In this document: piece by piece, positions 25,963 to 32,180 of the stretch
Layout: the number at the start of each line of letters is the position of its first letter
Position numbering within the stretch: position 1 is the first letter of the stretch
Program-made: the position numbers and the translations under genes
DNA from: Gammaproteobacteria bacterium
GTDB lineage: Bacteria; Pseudomonadota; Gammaproteobacteria; Pseudomonadales; Azotimanducaceae
Assembly (NCBI GenBank): GCA_002725995.1
Contig: PBRQ01000023.1
Coordinates: forward strand, 12,445-44,624
Direction: 5' to 3'
Length of the DNA: 32,180 bases
The notes under the pieces: model-generated
Databases searched by the model: none
What the model saw: only the letters and a program-made list of their open reading frames with translations
Told to the model about the DNA's origin: nothing

Positions 25963-26829
25963 CTAAATCGCATCAACAGGCTTGAATTGGACCGACTCGC
26001 CACCTTCGGTTGTGGCCTGTACAGGTTCATCTTCTGGATTCTGCAACACCGTCAGAATTGAATAGCTGTCCCCCGTATGGGCGACATTTACGACCGAACC
26101 AATTGCTTTTCCATCGGCAGAAAGAAGTTCATCTCCACTCGATACTCGGGTAGCAGAATTGCCACGGTGCAGTTTTTGTTTCAGCTTTCCCCGGTACTCA
26201 AGGCGGGCGATGATTTCCTGACCGAGGTAGCATCCTTTCTCAAAGTCGATGCCACCAAGGTTGTGGTAGTTGAACATCTGTGGAATATATTCTTCGGTAT
26301 TGGATGCATCGACCCAGGCATAGCCGCCATCAATTTCGGCCTGCTGCCAGGTGTCTGTCTCTAAGTCTTCGTCTGCTATTTCCAGTGCCTGTTTTGCCCA
26401 GATTTCATAGTGCGGTATCGTTTCTGAAATTTTCACCAGGATATGGGTGTCCTGGACTTCAACATCATTGATGTGCTCAGGGAGTTCTCCATCATGGAGT
26501 GCTCCAGGGATTGCATCAATGCCGCCATAACATGTGTAAGTTTCAGACATGTCTGACATTTCGGCCTTAGAAAATACAATATACTTGCCAAGGAAACGCA
26601 GGGTATTGTCCACCAGGTCGCGATGCATTCTCAGCAGCAGTCCATCATCGAGTTTTACTATTCTAAAACTTGTGACCATGCGACCCTGGATGTTGCAGAT
26701 CGCTCCGAACCCGGCCCGATGACTGGTCAGTCGATTCACGTCACAGGTGGTATAGCCTTGCAGGAACTTTAGGGCGTCTTGCCCTGTAATCGAGAGGAAG
26801 CCAAAATGATTGAGGTGAGTAGTGGGCAT
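25963..26829 (-). CDS. ygfZ: Folate-binding protein YgfZ (GcvT-like, Fe-S cluster/tRNA modification)
   Basis: A 288-residue protein related to the glycine-cleavage T-protein. YgfZ uses tetrahydrofolate to support Fe-S cluster enzymes, including MiaB. The signature FEKGCYLGQEIIARLEYRGKLK, with the conserved Cys, is present, along with ITGQDALKFLQGYTTCDVNRL near the N-terminus and VASNTEEYIPQMFNYHNL-like context before it. ATG start at 26829. It is divergent from sdhE, an arrangement seen throughout the gammaproteobacteria. Confidence 0.93.
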   Translation of the reverse strand: MPTTHLNHFGFLSITGQDALKFLQGYTTCDVNRLTSHRAGFGAICNIQGRMVTSFRIVKLDDGLLLRMHRDLVDNTLRFLGKYIVFSKAEMSDMSETYTCYGGIDAIPGALHDGELPEHINDVEVQDTHILVKISETIPHYEIWAKQALEIADEDLETDTWQQAEIDGGYAWVDASNTEEYIPQMFNYHNLGGIDFEKGCYLGQEIIARLEYRGKLKQKLHRGNSATRVSSGDELLSADGKAIGSVVNVAHTGDSYSILTVLQNPEDEPVQATTEGGESVQFKPVDAI

Positions 26830-26934
26830 ATATCAAGATAACCTGATTGGATTTGGTCATTCTACATCGTCTGGTGAATCCATCGTTACCATTTTGATAT
26901 ACACTGACAGTTGGTGTGGTTATAAGGAGGTGAT

Positions 26935-27186
26935 GTGTATTCGGAGGCAGAGTTAAACAAGTTCAGGTGGCGTTCGCGAAGAGGCATGCTGGAGCTCGAC
27001 CTGTTGCTATTACCCTTTTTTGAAGAGGAATTTACGAACCTTCCTGAAAAAATGCAGCATACCTTTGTCAGGTTGTTGGAGCAGGATGATCCGGACCTGA
27101 TGATGTGGTTTAGCAGGAAAGCTGAGGCTGAAGATCCGGAACTGGCTGGGTTGGTTCAGATGATTCTTGACCGAGTTCAACCTTAA
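26935..27186 (+). CDS. sdhE: FAD assembly factor SdhE
   Basis: An 83-residue protein needed to attach FAD covalently to succinate dehydrogenase (SdhA) and fumarate reductase. It shows the key FRWRSRRGMLELDLLL motif (RGxxE) followed by FFEEEFTNLPEKMQHTF and LLEQDDPDLMMWF. The start is GTG at 26935 behind a near-perfect AAGGAGG. In this organism nadB, another flavoprotein, lies nearby, as in many relatives. Confidence 0.95.
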   Translation: MYSEAELNKFRWRSRRGMLELDLLLLPFFEEEFTNLPEKMQHTFVRLLEQDDPDLMMWFSRKAEAEDPELAGLVQMILDRVQP

Positions 27187-27453
27187 CCAGCATGAATCAT
27201 GAAGGCGGTTATGTTCTATCGTTAGGATTATACGAAACAATGGCCAACGTATGTTTTTCTCAATTTCACGCGCTGTCCCTGATCAATGTGAGAACTAATC
27301 TGGCTTCACATCTCGAATTTTCCCGCTTTCACCCCCGCTTTCACTATAGCTATGGCTGTGATTCAAGCACGAAAACCCGATATCGCTTCGCTTGTTTTGC
27401 CATGTTAGCTCTCACATCGTTCCCTTCATGAATTATGCGGACTAAGGGGTGGA
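27187..27453 (+). other. 267-base gap between sdhE and the ygfX remnant
   Basis: sdhE and ygfX normally abut or overlap, but here 267 bases separate them. I see no convincing gene: a 79-codon frame at 27192-27431 has unconvincing composition. The only structure noted is a direct repeat, CCCGCTTTCAC at 27322-27332 and 27334-27344. Confidence 0.4.
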
Positions 27454-27930
27454 ATGATGCTGAAGGATCGGTTTGATATCTGCATAGAACCTTCTTCAAC
27501 TATGTGCGTGTTGCTGGTTCTTACTCATGGCTTTGCGATTTTCGGGATTCTCCTCTCGATGGTATAGATTTACTTTAAGGCCACCTTCACCCTCGCTGTC
27601 ATCACATCCCTGATTTTCTACACCCACAGGTATGGACTGCTACTGCATCCGCTCTCAGTTGTCCGCGTATTGTTCCGCGATGATCGATGGCTACTTACCT
27701 GCCGGGATGGAGAGGAAGTGCCTGCACTTCTTGAATTTCCTGTCTTTGTAGTGAGTTTCCTGGTGGCAATAAATTTCAGGGATGATCGGGGCCGGAAGTT
27801 TTCCGTTGCAATTTTTCCTGATGTCGCCTAGGAATCGCATGTGAGGCAGTGCAGGGTATTGCTAAAGTATTACCCGAATCTAGGTGGTACTAAAATGGTG
27901 TCGGCGGGTTCGTCCAGTAGATCCGGATAG
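27454..27930 (+). pseudogene. ygfX: YgfX/CptA-like membrane protein interrupted by two in-frame TAG codons
   Basis: Starting at the tandem ATGs (27454/27457) behind AAGGGGTGG, a single frame reads MLKDRFDICIEPSSTMCVLL, a membrane helix, then TAG at 27565-27567. With no frame change it continues IYFKATFTLAVITSLIFYTH, a second helix region, VVRVLFRDDRWLLTCRDGEE and FLVAINFRDDRGRKFSVAIF. A second TAG follows at 27829-27831, then [17 protein letters not shown]. The pattern (two helices, a tryptophan/dG region, NFR, and a PD..R..RVLL ending) fits YgfX, the inner-membrane partner of SdhE. The last part overlaps the end of convergent nadB. Most likely a decayed gene; suppression of UAG is not excluded. 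TAG is the ordinary stop of several genes here. Confidence 0.65.
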
Positions 27931-29477
27931 TCCAGTGTATAGTGCAGACCCCTGCTTTCCTTGCGTCGGATGGCGCTCTGTATGATCAGGTCCGCAACGA
28001 GGATCAGGTTTCTCAACTCCAGGAGGTCGTTGCTGATTCGATAGTTGCTGTAGTACTCGGTTACTTCCTGCTGCAGCAGTTGTACACGCCTGCGGGCTCG
28101 CTGGAGTCTCTTGTCGGTTCTAACTATACCCACGTAGTCCCACATGAATCGGCGTAGTTCATCCCAGTTGTGGGAAATAATGACATCTTCATCAGAGTTG
28201 GTTACCTGGCTTTCATCCCATGGAGGGACGCTTGCATGCCAATGCTCCACGGGCTTTTGTTGTTTGATATGTTCCGCTGCTGAAATTGCAAATACCATGC
28301 ACTCAAGCAGGGAGTTACTAGCCATACGATTAGCGCCATGAAGGCCGGTAAAGCTGGATTCACCTACGGCGTAGAGGTTAGGCAGGTCAGTAAGGCCGTT
28401 CAGGTCGGTAATAATGCCCCCACAGGTATAGTGTGCCGCGGGAACGATAGGAATAGGAACGCGCGTGATGTCAATGCCTAATTCATTGCAACGATCGTAG
28501 ATATTGGGGAAGTGGGATTTGATGAATGCAGGGTCCTTAAAGCTGATGTCCAGGTATACGCAATCGCACCCGAGGCGCTTCATTTCGTGGTCGATGGCAC
28601 GCGCGACGATATCCCTGGGAGCCAGTTCTTCCCGGTCATCAAATTTTTTCATAAAGGAACTGCCGTCCGGCAGAAGCAGCTTTGCACCCTCACCGCGTAA
28701 TGCTTCAGAGATGAGGAAGGTCTTGGAATCAGGGTGATAAAGGCAGGTGGGGTGAAACTGGTTAAACTCAAGATTGCCGACCCTGCAACCCGCTCTCCAG
28801 GCCATGGCAATGCCGTCACCGGAAGCTGTGTCAGGGTTGCTGGTATAGAGGTAAACCTTGCTGGCGCCGCCCGTCGCAAGAACAACAAACTGGGACCGGA
28901 AAAGTTCCACCTTTCCGGTTTCACGATTCAGTGCGTATGCTCCAAGGCAAGTGTTGCCCTTTTGCCCAATCTTGTCTTCAGTAATCAGGTCGACCGCAAC
29001 ATATTTCTGATAGATTTCAACATTTCCATGAGTTTCCAGTTGCTGACTCAGTGTCAGTGATATTTCCTTGCCAGTGGCATCAGCCGAATGAATAACCCTG
29101 CGATGGCTGTGTCCCCCTTCCTTGGTCAGGTGGAACTTGGTGCTGCCATCCGGTTGGGTATGGGTATCAAAATTCACCCCTAGTTCAATGAGCCAGTCGA
29201 TAACATTTGCGCTGTGTTCGACGGTAAACTGGACGGCATCCCGATGGCAGAGTCCTGCGCCCGCGACCAGTGTATCTTCAAGGTGGGACTGGACGCTGTC
29301 GTACTCATTGAGCACCGCAGCTACGCCACCCTGGGCATAGTAGGTGGAGCCTTCGTTTGGTACATCCTTACACAGCATTGCCACGTCATACTGCTTACCC
29401 AGCTTTAACGCGAGGGTCATGCCAGCGGCTCCGCTGCCGATGATGAGGACGTCATGGATGTGAGTTGGTGTATTCAA
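27870..29477 (-). CDS. nadB: L-aspartate oxidase
   Basis: A 535-residue FAD enzyme oxidising L-aspartate to iminoaspartate, the first step of de novo NAD synthesis (NadA then makes quinolinate). The N-terminal Rossmann motif is [17 protein letters not shown]; the succinate-dehydrogenase-like core includes [51 protein letters not shown] and [10 protein letters not shown], followed by [24 protein letters not shown] helical C-terminal domain ends near residue 530. The start is a TTG at 29477 with AGGA upstream. It is divergent from rpoE. Confidence 0.97.
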   Translation of the reverse strand: MNTPTHIHDVLIIGSGAAGMTLALKLGKQYDVAMLCKDVPNEGSTYYAQGGVAAVLNEYDSVQSHLEDTLVAGAGLCHRDAVQFTVEHSANVIDWLIELGVNFDTHTQPDGSTKFHLTKEGGHSHRRVIHSADATGKEISLTLSQQLETHGNVEIYQKYVAVDLITEDKIGQKGNTCLGAYALNRETGKVELFRSQFVVLATGGASKVYLYTSNPDTASGDGIAMAWRAGCRVGNLEFNQFHPTCLYHPDSKTFLISEALRGEGAKLLLPDGSSFMKKFDDREELAPRDIVARAIDHEMKRLGCDCVYLDISFKDPAFIKSHFPNIYDRCNELGIDITRVPIPIVPAAHYTCGGIITDLNGLTDLPNLYAVGESSFTGLHGANRMASNSLLECMVFAISAAEHIKQQKPVEHWHASVPPWDESQVTNSDEDVIISHNWDELRRFMWDYVGIVRTDKRLQRARRRVQLLQQEVTEYYSNYRISNDLLELRNLILVADLIIQSAIRRKESRGLHYTLDYPDLLDEPADTILVPPRFG

Positions 29478-29578
29478 TGGATTTCCTGTCCAGGGACAAA
29501 CAGAGTACCTAAGGAGCAGCAGGAAAACTATTTTGATTTAGTCTGCCCAGTTGAATTTTTTGCAGAACTGGCTTTTGT

Positions 29579-29608
29579 TATCATGCACGCTCTTGGGGCT
29601 GCATGATA
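29579..29608. promoter_or_regulatory. Perfect inverted repeat between nadB and rpoE
   Basis: TATCATGCA (29579-29587) and TGCATGATA (29600-29608) are nine-base perfect inverted arms with a 12-base spacer, in the 171-base divergent region. It may be an operator for nadB or rpoE, or a leader hairpin. I found no good sigma-E promoter (GAACTT-N16-TCTGA) here: a GAACT at 29565 has no properly spaced -10. Confidence 0.45.
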
Positions 29609-29648
29609 GAAAATTGGGCCGCCCTACTGACCGGACAAGGAGTTAGCG

Positions 29649-30224
29649 TTGAAATCCAAGCAGACAGCAGATCAGCAATTGGTCGAGCGTGTCAAACGTG
29701 GTGACAAACATGCCTTCGATCTGCTGGTATTGAAATATCAGCACAAGATCGTGGGCCTGGTAGGTCGCTATCTCCGTGATCAGGATGAAGTACTGGATGT
29801 TACTCAGGAGGCATTTATAAGGGCCTACAGAGCGCTGCCAAGATTTCGGGGCGATAGCCAGTTCTACACCTGGCTATACCGAATTGCCATCAATACAGCC
29901 AAGAATTACCTGGTGTCCAGGTCAAGGCGCCCACCGGATTCGGATATTGATGTCTATGAAGGGGAATTTCAGGACAATTCTGCTGTCCTAAGAGATATCG
30001 AAAGCCCGGAAAGCGCCCTGGCGACAGAACAGCTTGAAAAGGTTATCTACCAGGCGATAGCAAATTTACCTGATGAACTGAAGGTGGCGGTGACCCTCCG
30101 AGAATTTGAGGGCCTCAGCTACGAAGAAATAGCAGAGGTTATGGAGTGCCCAGTGGGAACCGTAAGGTCCCGCATTTTCAGGGCCAGGGAAGTGATAGAA
30201 AAAAGGATTGCAGCGATTGGGTAA
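29649..30224 (+). CDS. rpoE: ECF sigma factor RpoE/AlgU
   Basis: A 191-residue group IV sigma factor for envelope stress. Region 2 reads QLVERVKRGDKHAFDLLVLK through DVTQEAFIRAYRALPRFRG and FYTWLYRIAINTAKNYLV; region 4 is LPDELKVAVTLREFEGLSYEEIA followed by VPVGTVRSRIFRAREVI-like helix-turn-helix sequence. It is released when the anti-sigma factor RseA is degraded. The start is TTG at 29649, seven bases after AAGGAG, and the protein aligns with homologues from this residue. First gene of the stress operon. Confidence 0.96.
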   Translation: MKSKQTADQQLVERVKRGDKHAFDLLVLKYQHKIVGLVGRYLRDQDEVLDVTQEAFIRAYRALPRFRGDSQFYTWLYRIAINTAKNYLVSRSRRPPDSDIDVYEGEFQDNSAVLRDIESPESALATEQLEKVIYQAIANLPDELKVAVTLREFEGLSYEEIAEVMECPVGTVRSRIFRAREVIEKRIAAIG

Positions 30225-30260
30225 CTGGAACTATATTGGCAATCTACTAGAGGTAGTGTG

Positions 30261-30914
30261 GTGAGTGATAAGACGAAAGAAATACTGTCTGCACTAATTG
30301 ATGGTGAAGCCAGCGAGATAGAAATACATCGATTATTGCGGCAAATGCGAGAAGATGATTTTCTCATCGATTCGTGGGTTTCCTTCCAGGAGACCCGCCG
30401 GGTACTGCGTTCGCCGTCAAGTAAGGCGGAGGAATCTACTGCCAGACTAAGTAGCCACCAGCATCGGGAACTCAATCGCAGAATCAGTGCAGCAATTCAG
30501 GAAGATACAACCCTCGGTGAAGGTACAGATAAGAGTGGTCGTGCGCTTTCATCAAGAACCACAGAGGCGCTTTCAAAACCCGCGGCAGCTTTTGGCCTGG
30601 CAGCTTCGCTCATGGTTGCTGTGTTTATTGGGATGCAAGTAAATGCACCCGACGGTACTGATATAGCAAATGAATCTGAGATTGCCGGCTCTCCGGCTGC
30701 CCAGACAAGTTTTGCCCAAACAAACCACGTCTCTGCTCCGCTAACCGATGAAGTTTCCACGGATGGTAAACCTAATGTTGATGATATGGAACTAAGGGAA
30801 TTAGATGAGGAAGGTCAGAAGCGCCTGCGAACCTATCTGAGTCAACATGATCGTATGGCGAGAATAAAACCCAACACACCTCTGGTAACCTACAAAAAGC
30901 AACCCAAAAAATAG
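30261..30914 (+). CDS. rseA: Anti-sigma-E factor RseA/MucA
   Basis: About 217 residues. An N-terminal anti-sigma domain (KEILSALIDGEASEIEIHRL, then LIDSWVSFQETRRVL) is followed by a single membrane helix (AAAFGLAASLMVAVFIGMQV) and a periplasmic tail of about 85 residues. It holds RpoE at the membrane and is cut by DegS and RseP. Start is one of tandem GTGs at 30258/30261 behind AGAGGTAG. Sequence beyond the sigma-binding domain is poorly conserved, as expected. Confidence 0.9.
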   Translation: MSDKTKEILSALIDGEASEIEIHRLLRQMREDDFLIDSWVSFQETRRVLRSPSSKAEESTARLSSHQHRELNRRISAAIQEDTTLGEGTDKSGRALSSRTTEALSKPAAAFGLAASLMVAVFIGMQVNAPDGTDIANESEIAGSPAAQTSFAQTNHVSAPLTDEVSTDGKPNVDDMELRELDEEGQKRLRTYLSQHDRMARIKPNTPLVTYKKQPKK

Positions 30915-30925
30915 CCCTAAATGGA

Positions 30926-31891
30926 ATGATTCAGAAGCAGAAAATAGCAGTCTCGCTGATACTAGCGACAGTCTGGATACCCGGAGCATTTTCGAGCACC
31001 GAGGGATCGGAAGCAGGAGTGTGGCTTGCCAGGATGGCAATGGCACTGCATGAACAGAGCTATGAGGGCGTATTCACATTTATGCGTGGTGGGAAATTTA
31101 GCACCATGAAGATTGTTCACAAATTTGAAGGCGGGAAAACACTGGAAAGGCTTCTGCAATTGAATGGCGAGAAGCTGGAAATAGTGAGAATCAATGATGA
31201 CCTGGTTTGCTACCACGAGAAGTCTGATCAGGTGGACCTGGAACACCAGGTTCCAATGGGGCCTTTCAGCAGTGCCTTCAATGAAAACCTGGCTGCATAC
31301 CAGGATCAGTATCAATTTTCTCTGCACGGCGAGGACCGGATCGCTGGTCGAGCAGCCATCAAGCTCGGAATTTCTCCCCGGCTAAATGATCGCTATGGCT
31401 ATCGATTGTGGCTTGATAAAGAAACGGGCCTGTTGCTCCAGTCTCACATGCTGGATGTAGACCGAAAACGTGTACGCGAAATCTTCCAGTTCTCCACCAT
31501 TAGTATTGGTGGAGATTTTGATGAATCCATGTTGCTGTCTTCCATGTCAGAAGATGCAGTGTCACACCGTTTAACCAGTGCACTGGCCAGCTTTAAGAAG
31601 GAAAAGGCCAGTCGGCCTCATTGGCGAGTGGCATGGCTGCCAAATGGTTTTAAGCCAGTGCGTGTTCCTGGTTCTGATCGGCTCCATTTTACCGATGGAC
31701 TTGCAACGTTTTCGGTATTTATCGAGCGTTCAGAAAAGTCTGTTCTACCGGAAATGGCAACCCGTGTCGGCGGTACCGTTGTAATTAGCAAACATGTCAA
31801 GGGAGCCACCGGACAGATCACAGTCGTTGGTGAAGTACCTATCGCTACGGCACGCAAGGTAGCGGAGTCAATCGAGCCGGTTATCTACTAA
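30926..31891 (+). CDS. rseB: Periplasmic sigma-E regulatory protein RseB/MucB
   Basis: A 321-residue protein with a signal peptide (IAVSLILATVWIPGAFSS). Its LolA-like N-terminal domain (LARMAMALHEQSYEGVFTFM, then RLLQLNGEKLEIVRINDD) binds lipid-like signals; the smaller C-terminal domain begins around WRVAWLPNGFKPVR. RseB protects RseA from DegS cleavage until lipopolysaccharide and misfolded porins signal stress. It starts 12 bases after rseA, consistent with cotranscription. Confidence 0.93.
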   Translation: MIQKQKIAVSLILATVWIPGAFSSTEGSEAGVWLARMAMALHEQSYEGVFTFMRGGKFSTMKIVHKFEGGKTLERLLQLNGEKLEIVRINDDLVCYHEKSDQVDLEHQVPMGPFSSAFNENLAAYQDQYQFSLHGEDRIAGRAAIKLGISPRLNDRYGYRLWLDKETGLLLQSHMLDVDRKRVREIFQFSTISIGGDFDESMLLSSMSEDAVSHRLTSALASFKKEKASRPHWRVAWLPNGFKPVRVPGSDRLHFTDGLATFSVFIERSEKSVLPEMATRVGGTVVISKHVKGATGQITVVGEVPIATARKVAESIEPVIY

Positions 31892-31998
31892 TTTTGTAAT
31901 AGCGTTCACCGTCAGGGCCATAGATCCGAGCCATTTTCATTGATATGAATCTTCCTGGTTCGGGCCCTGAAAGATTGAAGCTGTTTGAGGGAAAAGAA

Positions 31999-32180
31999 AT
32001 GAGCAAATCCAGTTGGTTAGTGGCGGTAGTCTGCCTTTCCTTTAGCGCCCTTGGTGCCAGCGGCGAACTGCCACAATTTGTGGAGCTGGTTAAGCGTGCC
32101 TCCCCATCAGTGGTTAATATCAGAGCGACCAGAAGCAGTCCTCAGCAGCATGGCGGCCAGTTCAACAATGAACAATTGCC
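31999..32180 (+). CDS. mucD: DegP/MucD-type periplasmic serine protease, N-terminus (truncated by window end)
   Basis: The first 60 codons, in frame to the window end. A signal peptide (SSWLVAVVCLSFSALGASG) is followed by ELPQFVELVKRASPSVVNIR, the usual beginning of mature HtrA/DegP/MucD, where the protease domain starts after SPSVVNI. The catalytic triad and PDZ domains lie beyond the window. ATG at 31999 follows GAGGGAAAAG. It sits where mucC (rseC) would lie in Pseudomonas; here only 107 bases without a gene separate it from rseB. Confidence 0.85.
   Translation, partial: MSKSSWLVAVVCLSFSALGASGELPQFVELVKRASPSVVNIRATRSSPQQHGGQFNNEQL

Noticed and set aside
27192-27431. 79-codon frame after sdhE
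   Set aside because: No homology recognised and composition looks like non-coding sequence; position in a normally absent spacer argues against a real gene.
27565-27831. Pyrrolysine or a reassigned UAG code as explanation for the ygfX ambers
   Set aside because: TAG is used as the ordinary terminator of many intact genes in this window, and no methylamine methyltransferase or pyl gene is present; general reassignment is not supported.
29565-29595. Possible sigma-E autoregulatory promoter upstream of rpoE (GAACT ... TCTTG)
   Set aside because: The spacing between the two elements is about 20 bases instead of the usual 16, and the -10 is poor.

Overview
This window is a stretch of bacterial chromosome, almost certainly from a gammaproteobacterium. 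The evidence is gene order: yfjD-ypjD (minus strand) beside ffh-rpsP-rimM-trmD-rplS, xerD-dsbC, recJ, prfB-lysS, ygfZ facing sdhE-ygfX, and nadB divergent from rpoE-rseA-rseB-mucD. All are arrangements familiar from the Pseudomonas/Marinobacter side of the class. Base composition looks even throughout, with no tRNA, rRNA, transposase, integrase of a mobile element, or CRISPR array. It reads as core genome rather than an island. GTG and TTG starts are frequent.

Layout. 1-3.3 kb: the 3' end of an RND efflux pump gene, two divergent Nudix hydrolases (the second frameshifted), and a gamma-carbonic-anhydrase-like protein. 3.3-5.4 kb: leuA behind a promoter and a short leucine-rich reading frame that looks like a translational attenuation leader. 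5.5-11.4 kb: yfjD and ypjD, then SRP protein Ffh and the ribosomal protein/tRNA and ribosome maturation operon, with a perfect FNR-type palindrome upstream of rpsP. 11.5-16.4 kb: xerD, dsbC, alaC, recJ. 16.4-20.6 kb: a frameshifted membrane/TPR-like gene divergent from prfB (with the classic programmed +1 frameshift), lysS, ung. 20.6-25.7 kb: an orphan mauE-mauD pair, divergent mmsA, deoB, and an APH(6)-type kinase. 25.7-29.5 kb: a palindrome-rich gap, ygfZ, sdhE, a ygfX homologue carrying two in-frame amber codons, nadB. 29.6 kb to the end: the envelope-stress sigma factor operon, running into a truncated mucD.

No wholly new multi-gene system is evident. The most interesting points are regulatory or degenerative: the predicted leu leader peptide, the doubly amber-interrupted ygfX, the mauED pair with no adjacent structural amine dehydrogenase genes, the FNR-like site ahead of the ribosomal operon, and two frameshifted genes each explained by one base in a short homopolymer. 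All function calls rest on reading the translated sequence and recalling the families; no database search was run.
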